A stretch of 64,000 nt of DNA from Rhodospirillales bacterium (GTDB lineage: Bacteria; Pseudomonadota; Alphaproteobacteria; Rhodospirillales; Shumkoniaceae). Below the pieces are notes generated by a model that saw nothing but the letters and a program-made list of their open reading frames with translations, had not been told where the DNA came from and did not search any database. A program made the translations under genes and the position numbers. Within the stretch, counting starts at the first letter, position 1. The number at the start of each line of letters is the position of its first letter. Of this stretch, positions 1 through 12,794 are shown piece by piece. The stretch covers positions 124,001 through 188,000 of the forward strand of contig JAHDSF010000018.1 in assembly GCA_018432935.1 (NCBI GenBank), written 5' to 3'.

Positions 1-23
1 CGGTCCACGGTCGAAGCTTCCAT
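1..23 (-). CDS. Start of the next hopanoid-operon gene, cut by the window edge (possibly hpnD)
   Basis: Only seven codons are visible, reading M-E-A-S-T-V-D. The ATG shares one base with the hpnB stop codon (TGATG), a sign of translational coupling. In hopanoid operons hpnB and hpnC are commonly followed by hpnD, the second squalene-synthase-like gene, so hpnD is the first guess. The visible residues cannot confirm it. Confidence 0.4.
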
Positions 24-1195
24 CACCTGGCCCCACCCTTCCGCTCGTAGCGGCGCCCTTTCCAGGCGTTGCCGAGCCCGCGCCAATGCCGTCGCGCCGA
101 ATCCATGGTCATCAAGGTGTAAAGCAACGCCGCCAACGGCAGACAGGCGGCAAACATGGGCTTTTGCCCATAAAGGCGCAACGTCGGAAGATAAGTCCTT
201 GCCATCAGCACCCAGGCAGCCGCGCACATCAAGGCGGGCCAGGGTGCCGCGGAGGCGAGTCCCGCCACAAGGCCCAGAGGCGGGACCAGATAGGTGAGCG
301 CCATGCCCGCTACCGTGCCCGCAAGCAGCACGCCCGAGTGCCCGAGCTGGACGAACGCGGTCCGCGCCACCATCCGCCAGATCTCGCCCAGGCTGTCGTA
401 GGCGCGCAGGCTTTCGGCGTCCTCGGTCAGGCCGAGCCACAGCACACCGCGCGCCGCCTTGATGGCGGCGGCCAGCGCGACGTCGTCGATGACGCGGCCG
501 CGGATCGCCGCCACGCCGCCCGCCCTCTCCAAGGCAGCCCGGCGCACCAGCATGCAGCCCCCGGCTGCCGCCGCAGTCCTGCGGCGCGGGTCGTTGACCC
601 AGGGAAACGGATAAAGCTTCTGGAAGAAGTACACGAACGCGGGGATCAGCAGCCGTTCCCAGAGGCTCTCGCAGCGCAGGCGGACCATCAGCGAGACCAG
701 ATCCAGGCCCTCGGCTTCGGCCTTCGCCTCCAGCCGTGCCAGAAGATCACCCGCATGAACGATGTCCGCGTCCGTCAGCAGCAGGAACTCCGCTTCCGGC
801 AGCCTCCAGGCCGCCTCTTCGACGCCCTGATGGACGGCCCACATCTTGCCGGTCCAGCCGGCCGGCAATGGCTTGCCTTCGAGCACTATCAGCCGGGTGT
901 CCCCGGCCGCCGCAAGTCTTGCCTCCGCGGCGGTGCCGTCGCTGCTGCCGTCGTCGACGACAATGACCAGGATCCTCCCGGTGTGGCGTTGGCCGAGCAG
1001 CGAGCGCACGGTGGCCGCGATCGTGGCCGCCTCGTTGCGCGCCGGAACGACGCATGCGACCGCCGCATCGCCGGTTCCTTCCGCGCTGTCGCCCAGCCGC
1101 GGTCGAGCCTTCCAGAAATCGCCGTGAAACCAGGTAAGGACGACCCAGATCCCGAGCGACGCGGCGGCCAGCAGCGAAAGCGTCAGCGCGGCCAT
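23..1195 (-). CDS. hpnB: Hopene-associated glycosyltransferase HpnB
   Basis: A 390-residue family 2 glycosyltransferase. The N-terminus is hydrophobic (about 1-20), followed by the GT-A region with PARNEA near residue 50 and a VVDDGSSDGT nucleotide-binding motif near 75-85. Several hydrophobic segments lie in the last 110 residues, so it is likely an inner-membrane enzyme. HpnB-type proteins sit in hopanoid operons; their acceptor is not firmly established. The ATG at 1195 was chosen because upstream in-frame sequence overlaps hpnC and does not look like protein, and because this gives the family length. The start overlaps the hpnC end by 13 bases, so the two are co-transcribed. Confidence 0.87.
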   Translation of the reverse strand: MAALTLSLLAAASLGIWVVLTWFHGDFWKARPRLGDSAEGTGDAAVACVVPARNEAATIAATVRSLLGQRHTGRILVIVVDDGSSDGTAAEARLAAAGDTRLIVLEGKPLPAGWTGKMWAVHQGVEEAAWRLPEAEFLLLTDADIVHAGDLLARLEAKAEAEGLDLVSLMVRLRCESLWERLLIPAFVYFFQKLYPFPWVNDPRRRTAAAAGGCMLVRRAALERAGGVAAIRGRVIDDVALAAAIKAARGVLWLGLTEDAESLRAYDSLGEIWRMVARTAFVQLGHSGVLLAGTVAGMALTYLVPPLGLVAGLASAAPWPALMCAAAWVLMARTYLPTLRLYGQKPMFAACLPLAALLYTLMTMDSARRHWRGLGNAWKGRRYERKGGAR

Positions 1196-2055
1196 GGCGA
1201 AATGCCCCGCCGCAGCACTGACAGCGCCCCGCCGGCACAACTGGCGGCGTAGACCCATTTCGACAGTACCAGGCGCGGACCGAGGGGATCGCCCGCCTCC
1301 AGGCGGTCGAGCAGGCGATCGGCGATACGGATGATGCCCGCGGCTTCCATCGCCAGCCTGCGGCTGCGCAGCCCTTCGGGCAAGGGCCGGGCGGTTTCCA
1401 TCAACGTGCGGGTCGCGGCGACGGTGCGATCGAGCACCCTCCGCAAAGCCGGTGTGGCGGCTGCCTGGCCGAGATCGCCGATCGAGCCGCCTTCGGCGAC
1501 GAACCAGCTCTCCGGCAGATAGACGCGATCGAGCTGCCGGTAGTCGTCGCCGCAATCCTGAAGATGGTTGATGACCTGAAGCGCCATGCACAGAGCGTCG
1601 GAAGCCGCATAGCCGTCGCTGCTGCCGCCATGGAGATCGAGCAGAAAACGGCCGACCGGGGCTGCAGAGAGAATGCAGTAGCCGATCAGATCGTCCCAGT
1701 CGCGGTAGCGCAGCTTGACGGCGTCCATCTTGAACGCCTGCAGGAGGTCGACGCAGTGCCGGGAATCGACTCCGCTTGCCGCAAGGCTTTCCCGCATCCG
1801 CTCCGCCTTGGCCACCGGCTGGCCGGCGGAGCGGCCCAGCAGAGCCGCCTCGAAGGCATCGAGACGGGCGACCTTCTCCGCGGCGGCAAGGCTGGGGCTG
1901 TCGGCGATGTCGTCGGCGGCACGGGCGAAGGCATAGAACGTGGCAACGTGCGGACGAGCGGCCGCAGGCAGCAGCCAGGAGCCGACGGGGAAGTTCTCGT
2001 AAGCCTCGTCCTTGCCCGAGGGCGTTTCGACCGTGCCGAAGCGCTGTTCCTGCAT
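1183..2055 (-). CDS. hpnC: Squalene synthase-like enzyme HpnC (hopanoid precursor pathway)
   Basis: A 290-residue trans-isoprenyl diphosphate synthase of the squalene/phytoene synthase fold. It carries the first Asp-rich motif DDIAD at 48-52 and the second one QDCGDD at 166-171, followed by a YRQLDRVYLP segment typical of HpnC. In bacteria HpnC, HpnD and HpnE together convert farnesyl diphosphate to squalene; HpnC hydrolyses the presqualene diphosphate made by HpnD to hydroxysqualene. It lies between the mlaC-like gene and hpnB on the same strand. The Asp-rich motifs are seen; the exact step is from family knowledge. Confidence 0.9.
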   Translation of the reverse strand: MQEQRFGTVETPSGKDEAYENFPVGSWLLPAAARPHVATFYAFARAADDIADSPSLAAAEKVARLDAFEAALLGRSAGQPVAKAERMRESLAASGVDSRHCVDLLQAFKMDAVKLRYRDWDDLIGYCILSAAPVGRFLLDLHGGSSDGYAASDALCMALQVINHLQDCGDDYRQLDRVYLPESWFVAEGGSIGDLGQAAATPALRRVLDRTVAATRTLMETARPLPEGLRSRRLAMEAAGIIRIADRLLDRLEAGDPLGPRLVLSKWVYAASCAGGALSVLRRGISPWPR

Positions 2056-2089
2056 CCCCCGCCTTCCCCGCTCCAGCCTGGCGGAACGA

Positions 2090-2698
2090 TCAGTTGAGTC
2101 GCTTGCGAAGTTCCGCGTTCAGGCCCTCGACCGTGCCGCCGTTCTGACGGATGAACGAGGCAAACTCCGAGCGCTGGGTCTGTCCCATGCTGATGCCGTC
2201 GACGATCACGTCGACGATCTGATAGCGCGAGTCGCGCTCGCGGACGCGCCAGTCGACACGGAACGGCTGGGTGCCGCCGGGGGACTGGATGTCGGTGGCG
2301 ACCACGACGTCGCCGTCCTGCGCCAGACTGGCCTGCCGCACAACGAGCTTCTCGCCGGAATAGTTGACGAAGCGGTCCGCGTACATGGCGACCATCAGGT
2401 CCTCGAACAGCGAAAGGTACTCCTTCTGCTCCGCCGGGGACGCGTTGCGCCAGTGCCGGCCAAGAACCCAACGGGCGATGGTCTCGACGGCGAAATGGTC
2501 GCGCAGAAGAACTCGGAACCGGCTCGCCCGCTCCTGCGGCGAGACCTGGGCGCCGGTCAGGGCCTCGATCGCCTGAGAAGCGAGGCCGTCGATGAACCTC
2601 GATGCGGCCTCCTCGGTTCCGGCTGCGCGCACGGGCGACGCCAGCCCGACCACGAGAGCAAGCCCCAATGCGAGCACCGACCTGCGCTCAAACACCAT
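2090..2698 (-). CDS. MlaC/Ttg2D-like periplasmic phospholipid- or hopanoid-binding protein (HpnM type)
   Basis: A 202-residue protein with an N-terminal signal peptide (about 1-24, hydrophobic core then A-S-P-V-R-A-A). The rest fits the MlaC/toluene-tolerance family, which carries lipids across the periplasm; the phrases FRVLLRDHFA and GRHWRNASPAEQ are characteristic. The ATG at 2698 has an AGGAG about nine bases upstream; a longer frame exists but lacks a signal peptide. As the first gene of the hopanoid operon it is probably the HpnM-type protein thought to help move hopanoids to the outer membrane. The family call is firm, the cargo is inferred. Confidence 0.85.
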   Translation of the reverse strand: MVFERRSVLALGLALVVGLASPVRAAGTEEAASRFIDGLASQAIEALTGAQVSPQERASRFRVLLRDHFAVETIARWVLGRHWRNASPAEQKEYLSLFEDLMVAMYADRFVNYSGEKLVVRQASLAQDGDVVVATDIQSPGGTQPFRVDWRVRERDSRYQIVDVIVDGISMGQTQRSEFASFIRQNGGTVEGLNAELRKRLN

Positions 2699-2878
2699 TT
2701 CGACAACTCCTGCTTCAACTCCGGCGCAATCCCGGCGCGCGGCGGCAAGAGACTGCCTCATGCACGTCAGAAATCAAGCCGGAATCGCCGGCCAAAGGTA
2801 TGCGGTGCCTTTCCCCAGTTGATCATCCGGGCGGCGGCCCATAGAGTCGAGCATCGCTAATCATAATAACGATCCGTG

Positions 2879-3640
2879 ATGTCAACCGACAACAAGACCT
2901 TCCGCCTGACCGCGCCCGCCATCATCGGCCACCGCGGCGCCTGTGGGCACGCTCCCGAGAACACGCTGGCTTCGATCCGCAAGGCTTCCGAACTCGGTGC
3001 CCGCTGGGTCGAGTTCGACGTCCATCTCAGCAAGGATGGCGTTCCCATTCTTCTTCACGACGATTCCCTCGATCGCACCACCAGCGGCCGGGGCCCGGTC
3101 GACGAATGGGCGTGGAAAGATCTCCAGCGGCTGGACGCCGGCAGCTGGTACGCTACCGCGTTCGCAGGCGAGCGCCTGCCAGACCTGGGCAGCGTCTTCG
3201 CCCTGCTGGGGGAGCTCGGACTGGGTGCGAACATCGAGATCAAGCCGTCCCCAATGCGCGAGGAGGAGACCGGACGCGCCGTGGTCGAGATGCTGCGTGC
3301 GGAGTGGCCGGACGACCTTCCGCCGCCCCTGTTGTCGAGCTTCCAGTTCGATTCGCTTCGGGCTGCGCAACTGGCAGCTCCCGAATTCGATCGCGCCCTG
3401 CTCGTCACCGGCATCCCCGAGGACTGGGAAAGCCAGCTCTGGGCCCTGGAGTGCGTGGCCCTCCATTGCGCTCACACCCCGCTGACCCCGGCGCGCATCG
3501 GCGAGATCATCTCCTCCGGATATGCAGTGCGCTGCTACACCGTCAACGACCCGGAGCGCGCCGCCGATCTGCTCCATTGGGGGGTGGCTTCGATCATCAC
3601 CGACTTCCCCGACCGCATGAACAGCCTCGTTGCCGCGTGA
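2879..3640 (+). CDS. ugpQ: Glycerophosphodiester phosphodiesterase
   Basis: A 253-residue cytoplasmic GDPD-family TIM barrel with no signal peptide. It hydrolyses glycerophosphodiesters to glycerol 3-phosphate and an alcohol. The catalytic set is visible: HRG at 18-20, the metal-binding WVEFDVH (E45, D47), H60 in ILLHDD, and NIEIKP with E120 and K122. A GTG lies one codon upstream of the chosen ATG. The stop overlaps the GTG start of the following HAD gene (GTGA), so the two are translated together. Reading begins divergently from the hopanoid operon across a 180-base gap. Confidence 0.92.
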   Translation: MSTDNKTFRLTAPAIIGHRGACGHAPENTLASIRKASELGARWVEFDVHLSKDGVPILLHDDSLDRTTSGRGPVDEWAWKDLQRLDAGSWYATAFAGERLPDLGSVFALLGELGLGANIEIKPSPMREEETGRAVVEMLRAEWPDDLPPPLLSSFQFDSLRAAQLAAPEFDRALLVTGIPEDWESQLWALECVALHCAHTPLTPARIGEIISSGYAVRCYTVNDPERAADLLHWGVASIITDFPDRMNSLVAA

Positions 3641-4500
3641 CCCGGGAGCTTTCCGGTCTGGCGCCCCTCGCCGAGGCGTTCGACGGCTTTCTCGTCGACG
3701 TCTGGGGAGTGCTGCACGACGGCGCCGTCGCCTACCCGCACGCCATCGACTGCTTGGCTAGGCTGCGTTCGGCCGGGCGGCGCGTCGTGTTGCTGTCGAA
3801 CGCCTCGCGGCGTGCAGACGCGCTGGCGGGCGATCTCGCCGCCCTCGGCATCGGGCCGGAGTTGTACGACCGCGTCCTGACCTCGGGCGAGTCCGCCTGG
3901 ACGGCCCTGCGCGAGCGCGCGGACCCGTGGCACGCCCGGCTCGGCCGGCGCTGCCTCTATCTTGGTCCCCGGACAGGAGGCGGGCGCCCGGTCGACGACC
4001 TCGACATCGAGCTCGTAAGCGATCCGGCGGAAGCCGACTTCGTGCTGGCAGGGCGCGTCTTCCGCAACGGGCGGTCGCTCGCCGAGCATGAGGCGCTGCT
4101 GGTCGAATCGGTCCGGCGCGGCCTGCCGCTCCTGTGCGCCAACCCCGACCTCGAGGCCATGGTCGCGGGCGAGCGGATCATCTGCCCGGGAGCCCTGGCC
4201 CGCCACTATGAGGAGATGGGCGGCGACGTGTTCTACCACGGCAAGCCGCATCCGGCGATCTACGCGTGGGCACTGCGCCTGCTTGGCATTGTCGAACCGC
4301 GCCGAGTCGCCGCCATCGGCGACGCGCTCCACACCGACGTCGCCGGAGCGGTGCGCGCCGGGCTGGGCTCCGTCCTCGTCGCAGGCGGCATCCATGCCGC
4401 GGAGATCGGCCCCTGGCCGCCCGCGCCAGGAAGGCTGGCGACGCTCTACGAACGCACGGGATGGATCCCCGACGCCTGCATCCCGACACTGCGGTGGTGA
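3637..4500 (+). CDS. HAD superfamily phosphatase, class IIA-like
   Basis: A 287-residue HAD hydrolase. Motif I is FLVDVWGVLHDG with the nucleophile D21. A LLSNASRR segment corresponds to motif II, and motifs III/IV are represented by GKPHP and GDALHTDVAGA in the last third. The W after the first Asp resembles the family named TIGR01459, found mainly in alphaproteobacteria, whose substrate is unknown. The start is a GTG inside the overlap GTGA with the upstream phosphodiesterase stop. Coupling to a GDPD gene suggests a phosphoester substrate, perhaps from phospholipid turnover; this is inference. Confidence 0.85.
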   Translation: MTRELSGLAPLAEAFDGFLVDVWGVLHDGAVAYPHAIDCLARLRSAGRRVVLLSNASRRADALAGDLAALGIGPELYDRVLTSGESAWTALRERADPWHARLGRRCLYLGPRTGGGRPVDDLDIELVSDPAEADFVLAGRVFRNGRSLAEHEALLVESVRRGLPLLCANPDLEAMVAGERIICPGALARHYEEMGGDVFYHGKPHPAIYAWALRLLGIVEPRRVAAIGDALHTDVAGAVRAGLGSVLVAGGIHAAEIGPWPPAPGRLATLYERTGWIPDACIPTLRW

Positions 4501-4558
4501 CGGCCGTCCAGCTAACCTCGGGTTAACCGTTGCGCTTCATCCTGAGGTCATGCGCGCC

Positions 4559-5068
4559 ATGGCACTGCTTGTTCTCGCCCTCGTACCCCTCCTCCCAGGG
4601 ACCGCCTCCGCGGCGGGGCGATGCGCCGTCCTGGTCCGCGAAGGGACGCTCGAGACGCTGGTCAACCGCTGCGGTACCTGTCGCGAGGTGCGGGTGCAGC
4701 GCGATCGCCCCGGCAACGGCTTTCCGACCCACCGGACGGTGATGTTGCGCGAAGGCGGCCAGGCGCCCCTGCCCTTCCGTGGCACCGGAAGCACCAGGAT
4801 CCTATCCGACGATCCGTGCGAAAAGGGGATCCGCGACGCCGGCCCCCTGACCGCGCCGGCCTGCATCCGCATTCTTCCTGCGAGCAGGACTGGACCTCTC
4901 CTGATCAACGAGTGCGAAGACTGCCGCTCGGCCAGCATCGAAACCCGCGAACGCGACGGACGCCGCCTGACCCGGTCCTATTCGCTGGCCGGCAAGGCCT
5001 CGATTCCGTTCCAAAACCCCAACGCGCTTGACGCTCGCATCCTCTCCCAGTCCCCCTGCAAACCCTGA
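4559..5068 (+). CDS. Secreted protein of two cysteine-rich repeats, function unknown
   Basis: A 169-residue protein with a clear signal peptide (about 1-19, ending TASAAG). The mature part is two copies of the same unit. Copy 1 has C22, C38, C41 and C87; copy 2 has C102, C119, C122 and C167, so first-to-last cysteine distance is 65 residues in both. Each unit contains N-x-C-x2-C-R, an Arg-rich centre, a I/LPF segment and RILS-x2-PC at its end. This layout suggests two disulfide-bonded periplasmic modules. An ATG nine bases upstream (4550) is also possible, but the GAGG site is better placed for 4559. I do not recognise the family. Confidence 0.78.
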   Translation: MALLVLALVPLLPGTASAAGRCAVLVREGTLETLVNRCGTCREVRVQRDRPGNGFPTHRTVMLREGGQAPLPFRGTGSTRILSDDPCEKGIRDAGPLTAPACIRILPASRTGPLLINECEDCRSASIETRERDGRRLTRSYSLAGKASIPFQNPNALDARILSQSPCKP

Positions 5069-5072
5069 ACAG

Positions 5073-5105
5073 AAAAAAGCCGCCTCGTCGGATGAGGCGG
5101 CTTCT
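5073..5105. terminator. Bidirectional terminator between convergent genes
   Basis: An eight-pair GC-rich stem, GCCGCCTC with GAGGCGGC, encloses a seven-base loop. It is flanked by six A on the left and TTCTT on the right, so it can stop transcripts from either side: the secreted cysteine protein on the plus strand and clpA on the minus strand. Confidence 0.85.
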
Positions 5106-5131
5106 TCGCGTTCTGCCCGAATACCCTGGCT

Positions 5132-7435
<2,304 letters not shown>

Positions 7436-7441
7436 GAGCTG

Positions 7442-7798
7442 CTATTCCTTTTCAATCGTACACTGCAGAGGATGTTGGTGCTGGCGGGCCAGGTCCATGA
7501 CCTGGTTCACCTTCGTCTCGGCGACCTCGTACGTGTAAACGCCGCACACCCCCACGCCGCGTTGATGCACGTGCAGCATGATCCGGACAGCTTCCTCCTG
7601 GCTCTTGCCAAAGTACTGCTCCAGTACGTTGACGACGAACTCCATCGGAGTGTAGTCGTCGTTCAACATGAGCACCTTGTACATCGACGGCTTCTTCGTC
7701 TTCGGCCGGGTCTTGATAGAAACGCCGGTGGACGGTCTGTCGCCGTCGTTGGCCCGGTTTCCGCCGCTCATCCGATTTCGGTTGCCTCCGTGCGTCAT
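7442..7798 (-). CDS. clpS: ClpS adaptor for the N-end rule
   Basis: A 118-residue adaptor that hands N-degron substrates to ClpA. The core is [13 protein letters not shown] (about 44-56), which forms the N-degron pocket, followed by the [23 protein letters not shown] segment that is nearly invariant in ClpS. The first 35 residues are polar and disordered. An in-frame ATG nine codons downstream (7771) could also serve as start. It is immediately upstream of clpA, the usual clpS-clpA order. Confidence 0.95.
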   Translation of the reverse strand: MTHGGNRNRMSGGNRANDGDRPSTGVSIKTRPKTKKPSMYKVLMLNDDYTPMEFVVNVLEQYFGKSQEEAVRIMLHVHQRGVGVCGVYTYEVAETKVNQVMDLARQHQHPLQCTIEKE

Positions 7799-8057
7799 CG
7801 GACACCGATCCGATACCTATATATGATGGGCTCCGGGGGTCCGAAACCCCCACCCAAACAGACCCTTTCCGCCTTCATGATCTCCCTTCGGACGTCCTGT
7901 CGTCAACCGACCCTGCCGCACGATAGCCACGCCCTTTCCCGAAGAGGCCGCGAGTTCCCCGTTTCCGTTAACCCTTTCTACAACCGTTTTCTGGCACACT
8001 CGGCGTCGGCCGAGGGGTCAAGAAGAGCTGTCGTCAAAGCCGTATCAGAGGGGATTT

Positions 8058-9233
8058 ATGAGTCTGTCACGGGGATTGCGAGTCGCCATCGCCGCCGCGT
8101 GTGTCGTTCTGGGTATGCACGGGGCTGCTGCTGCAAAGTACGCCTCCTACGTCGTCGATGCGGATTCCGGTCAGGTCCTGCATTCGATCAACGCCGACGA
8201 GCGGAAGTACCCCGCCTCGCTGACCAAGATGATGACCCTGTATCTGACGTTCGAGGCGCTCGACAAGGGCCGTCTCAAGATGAGCACGCCGTTGTCGGTC
8301 TCGGCTCACGCGGAACGGCAGCCGGCTTCGCGGCTTGGCGTGCGCCGCGGTGAGAGCCTGACCGTCCACCAGGCGATTCTCGCCCTCGTCACCCGTTCAG
8401 CCAACGACGTGGCGGTGGTGGTAGGAGAGAGCCTCGGCGGAACCGAGGCGGCGTTCGCCCGCAAGATGACCGAGAAGGCCCGCCAGCTCGGCATGATGCA
8501 CACGACGTTTCGCAACGCCTCCGGCCTGCACAACCGCGGTCAGATGACCACCGCCCGCGACATGGCGCTGCTGGCCAAGGCTCTGATGAGGGACTTCCCT
8601 CAGTACTACCCGATGTTCGGCACCCATCAGTTCACGTACGACGGCCAGGTGTTCAAGAACCATAATGCCCTTCTCGATTCCTACGAAGGGACCGACGGCA
8701 TCAAGACGGGGTATGTCGCCGCCAGCGGCTTCAATCTTGTGGCATCGGCCCGGCGCAACGGTCACCGTCTGATCGGAGTGGTGCTGGGCGGACGGTCGCC
8801 GTCTTCCCGCAACAGCCACATGATCGCGCTCCTCGACAAAAGCTTCGAGAACCTTCAGGCCTCCGCTCCCGGCGCCAAGCCGACGCCCTTCGTCAGCGCG
8901 TGGGCGGATTCCTCCGCCGCCGCGGCGGACGAGAGTGAAGGCGACGCCGACACCGAGCAGGTCGCCGCTGCGGCCGCCGGATCTTGGGGGATCCAGGTTG
9001 GCGCCTTCACCGCCTACGACCCCGCCTATAACGCAGCGGTCAAGGCGATGGCCAAGACGCCGCGCCTGCTCGACGACGGCTCGGTCGCCGTCGCGCCCTA
9101 CAAAAGCAAGAAGCGCACCCTCTACCGCGCCCGCGTCGTCGGGATCGGCAAGGACGAAGCCTACCAGGCGTGCAAGGCGCTCAAGCGCAAGGGCGGCGAC
9201 TGCATGGTCCTGCGGGTGAAACCTGAGGCTTGA
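8058..9233 (+). CDS. dacA: D-alanyl-D-alanine carboxypeptidase with a SPOR domain
   Basis: A 391-residue periplasmic low-molecular-weight penicillin-binding protein. A signal peptide (about 1-26) is followed by the transpeptidase-like fold with SLTK (S54, K57), SAN (114-116) and KTG (216-218), the three catalytic motifs of peptidase family S11. Instead of the usual PBP5 amphipathic anchor, an Ala-rich linker leads to a SPOR domain (about 309-389), which binds denuded septal glycan. This suggests the trimming activity is recruited to the division site. The gene symbol is by family only. The 3' end overlaps the convergent cyclotransferase-like gene by 53 bases. Confidence 0.92.
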   Translation: MSLSRGLRVAIAAACVVLGMHGAAAAKYASYVVDADSGQVLHSINADERKYPASLTKMMTLYLTFEALDKGRLKMSTPLSVSAHAERQPASRLGVRRGESLTVHQAILALVTRSANDVAVVVGESLGGTEAAFARKMTEKARQLGMMHTTFRNASGLHNRGQMTTARDMALLAKALMRDFPQYYPMFGTHQFTYDGQVFKNHNALLDSYEGTDGIKTGYVAASGFNLVASARRNGHRLIGVVLGGRSPSSRNSHMIALLDKSFENLQASAPGAKPTPFVSAWADSSAAAADESEGDADTEQVAAAAAGSWGIQVGAFTAYDPAYNAAVKAMAKTPRLLDDGSVAVAPYKSKKRTLYRARVVGIGKDEAYQACKALKRKGGDCMVLRVKPEA

Positions 9234-9633
9234 GCCCGCCACTATTCCGGCGGCCCTGCGGCCAAGCGGGGCCGCTCTCGTGTTCCCCCTCCTCCGACCG
9301 GAGCCCCCGCACCGCCACTCCCGGCTTGGCGACGAATGTCCGTGCGCGGATCGTCCGTGAGCCTGCGCGCACCGTCACCAGGATTGTCCTGTAGGCTGCG
9401 CCCTCGTAGCGGACGAGCCGATCGGTCGCCGCGGCATTGGCGTCGCGCAGGACAATGCCCTTCACCATCCCGCCGGCCGCTTTCCGCAGGCTGAGATAGG
9501 GCTGATCGCGAAGCCGGACGAGACGGTAGCCGCAGAGCGAGCCGGGACGTACCCGGCCGGGTAGCGGCACATGCCCCAGCACGTCGGCCAGAACCTCGGC
9601 GCAGGTCAGGGTGCCGTAGAAGAAGTAGGTCAA
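9181..9633 (-). CDS. Gamma-glutamylcyclotransferase/AIG2-like protein
   Basis: About 150 residues. The N-terminus shows the family signature YFFYGTL at 3-9, followed by LCGYRLV and a short beta-rich fold ending near FVAKPG. The best start is a TTG that overlaps the TGA of the upstream mutase (TTGA); no ATG gives a sensible N-terminus. The last 45 residues are low-complexity and run through the 3' end of the convergent carboxypeptidase gene. The proposed catalytic Glu of true cyclotransferases could be in VRYEGAAY, but the reaction is unproven. It may be an AIG2-like protein of another function. Confidence 0.7.
   Translation of the reverse strand: MTYFFYGTLTCAEVLADVLGHVPLPGRVRPGSLCGYRLVRLRDQPYLSLRKAAGGMVKGIVLRDANAAATDRLVRYEGAAYRTILVTVRAGSRTIRARTFVAKPGVAVRGLRSEEGEHESGPAWPQGRRNSGGLKPQVSPAGPCSRRPCA
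9250..9275. terminator. Possible hairpin downstream of the carboxypeptidase gene
   Basis: GCGGCCC and GGGCCGC form a seven-pair stem with a 12-base loop, 16 bases after the stop codon. There is no T run, so termination is uncertain, and the element lies inside the 3' end of the convergent gene. Confidence 0.35.
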
Positions 9634-11012
9634 CCGAGGTCCGGAGGATTCAGGCCTACGGCCTGCAGCTGGCCGCTCAGCAGCGCTTTCAGTCGCGCCA
9701 GCCCTTCCTCGGTGCGCGCCTCGCAGCGAGCGACGAGTACCGCCTGGGTGTTCGAAGCACGCAGCAGCCACCAGCCGTCCTCCGTGGTCACCCGCACCCC
9801 GTCGATGTCGTCGACCTTGATGTCGCTCTCGTCGGCGAGACGGGCCTTGACCTCGGCCACCGCCTGGAACTTCCGGTCCTCGGGGCAGTCGAAGCGGAGT
9901 TCGGGCGTGTTGACGAAGGTCGGCAGCGAATCCCGCATCTCGGCGAGGCTCTGGCCAGCGGAGCCGGCGATCGCGAGCAGCCGCACCGCCGAATAAAGAG
10001 CGTCGTCGAATCCGTACCAGCGGTGCTTGAAGAAGATGTGGCCGCTCATCTCGCCGGCCAGCGCTGCGCCGGTTTCGGCCATCATGTTCTTGATCAGCGA
10101 GTGTCCGGTCTTGCCCATCAGCGGCTTGCCGCCCATGCGCGCAATCTCATCGAAGAAGACCTGGCTCGCCTTGACGTCGGCGATGATGGTGGCACCGGGG
10201 AGGTCGGCCAGCACGTCGCGGGCCAGGACGACCAGGATCTGGTCTCCCCACAGAACCCGTGCCTTGCCGTCGACGACGCCGATGCGGTCGCCATCGCCGT
10301 CGAACGCGATGCCCAGGTCGCAGCCTTCGGCGAGCACCGCCTGCTTGAGCTGCTCGAGGTTTTTTTCCTCGGTCGGATCGGGGTGATGGTTGGGGAAGCG
10401 GCCGTCGATCTCCGCATTCAGCAGGATGTGCCGGCCGGGCAGGCGCTCGGTCAGCCGACGCATTGCGTCACCGGCCGAGCCGTTGCCCGCATCCCATGCC
10501 ACTCTGAGCGCCTTGCCGGGGGTGAAATCCTTGAGCAGCCGCGCGATATAGGGCTCGATCACGTCGCGATCGGTCAGCCGGCCGCGGCCCGAGGCGAAGC
10601 GGCCGGAGGCGGCGATCTCGCCCACCCGCTGGATGGCGCGGCCAAAGAACGGCTTGTTCTTCAGCACCATCTTGATGCCGTTGTATTCGGGCGGGTTGTG
10701 CGACCCAGTGATCTGAACCGCAGCGTCTGCGTTCATCTCGCTGGACGCATAGTAGAGCATCGGGGTCGGGCCGCAGCCGATGCGGACCACATCGAGGCCA
10801 CAGGCGAGCAGGCCCTCCGCCATCGCGTCGGCCAGCTTCGGCGAGCTCAGGCGGCCGTCGCGACCGAGCACCACCGTGCCGCCGCCTTGCTCGGCAACGA
10901 TGGTTCCGAAGGCGCGCCCTACGGTCGCAACATCGGCGGGGGCAAGCGAGCGATCGACGATGCCGCGAATGTCGTACTCACGCAGGATGCTGCGGTCGAG
11001 CTGTCCCCCCAT
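9630..11012 (-). CDS. Phosphomannomutase/phosphoglucomutase (AlgC/ManB type)
   Basis: A 460-residue alpha-D-phosphohexomutase that interconverts mannose or glucose 6-phosphate and 1-phosphate. The phosphoserine is S104 in TGSHNP, the metal loop is DGDGDR at 238-243, the sugar-binding loop is GEMSGHIFF, and the phosphate-binding loop is [10 protein letters not shown] near the C-terminus. This matches Pseudomonas AlgC in length and motifs. It sits with pgm, ugd and galU, so it probably feeds GDP-mannose or UDP-glucose for surface polysaccharide. Its stop overlaps the TTG of the next gene and its start follows the pgm stop by 11 bases. Confidence 0.93.
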   Translation of the reverse strand: MGGQLDRSILREYDIRGIVDRSLAPADVATVGRAFGTIVAEQGGGTVVLGRDGRLSSPKLADAMAEGLLACGLDVVRIGCGPTPMLYYASSEMNADAAVQITGSHNPPEYNGIKMVLKNKPFFGRAIQRVGEIAASGRFASGRGRLTDRDVIEPYIARLLKDFTPGKALRVAWDAGNGSAGDAMRRLTERLPGRHILLNAEIDGRFPNHHPDPTEEKNLEQLKQAVLAEGCDLGIAFDGDGDRIGVVDGKARVLWGDQILVVLARDVLADLPGATIIADVKASQVFFDEIARMGGKPLMGKTGHSLIKNMMAETGAALAGEMSGHIFFKHRWYGFDDALYSAVRLLAIAGSAGQSLAEMRDSLPTFVNTPELRFDCPEDRKFQAVAEVKARLADESDIKVDDIDGVRVTTEDGWWLLRASNTQAVLVARCEARTEEGLARLKALLSGQLQAVGLNPPDLG

Positions 11013-11023
11013 TCGGGCTCTCC

Positions 11024-12670
<1,647 letters not shown>

Positions 12671-12737
12671 CTATCCGGGATTCCCAAGCGGCAACAACGT
12701 CATAACGCGACAGGCTGACCCTGAAGATGAAGGATGC

Positions 12738-12772
12738 GGGCCCCATCCCGAGCCTGTCGGAGGACGGGGCCC
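12738..12772 (-). terminator. GC-rich hairpin between ugd and pgm
   Basis: On the minus-strand transcript GGGCCCCGUCC can pair with GGAUGGGGCCC over 11 positions, with a G-U pair where the plus strand would have an A-C mismatch. A small inner CGA/TCG stem lies in the loop. There is no U tract, so it may be a processing or stabilising hairpin rather than a strong terminator. It lies in the 136-base gap after ugd. Confidence 0.5.
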
Positions 12773-12794
12773 CACACCTTGCGAGACGTACGCC

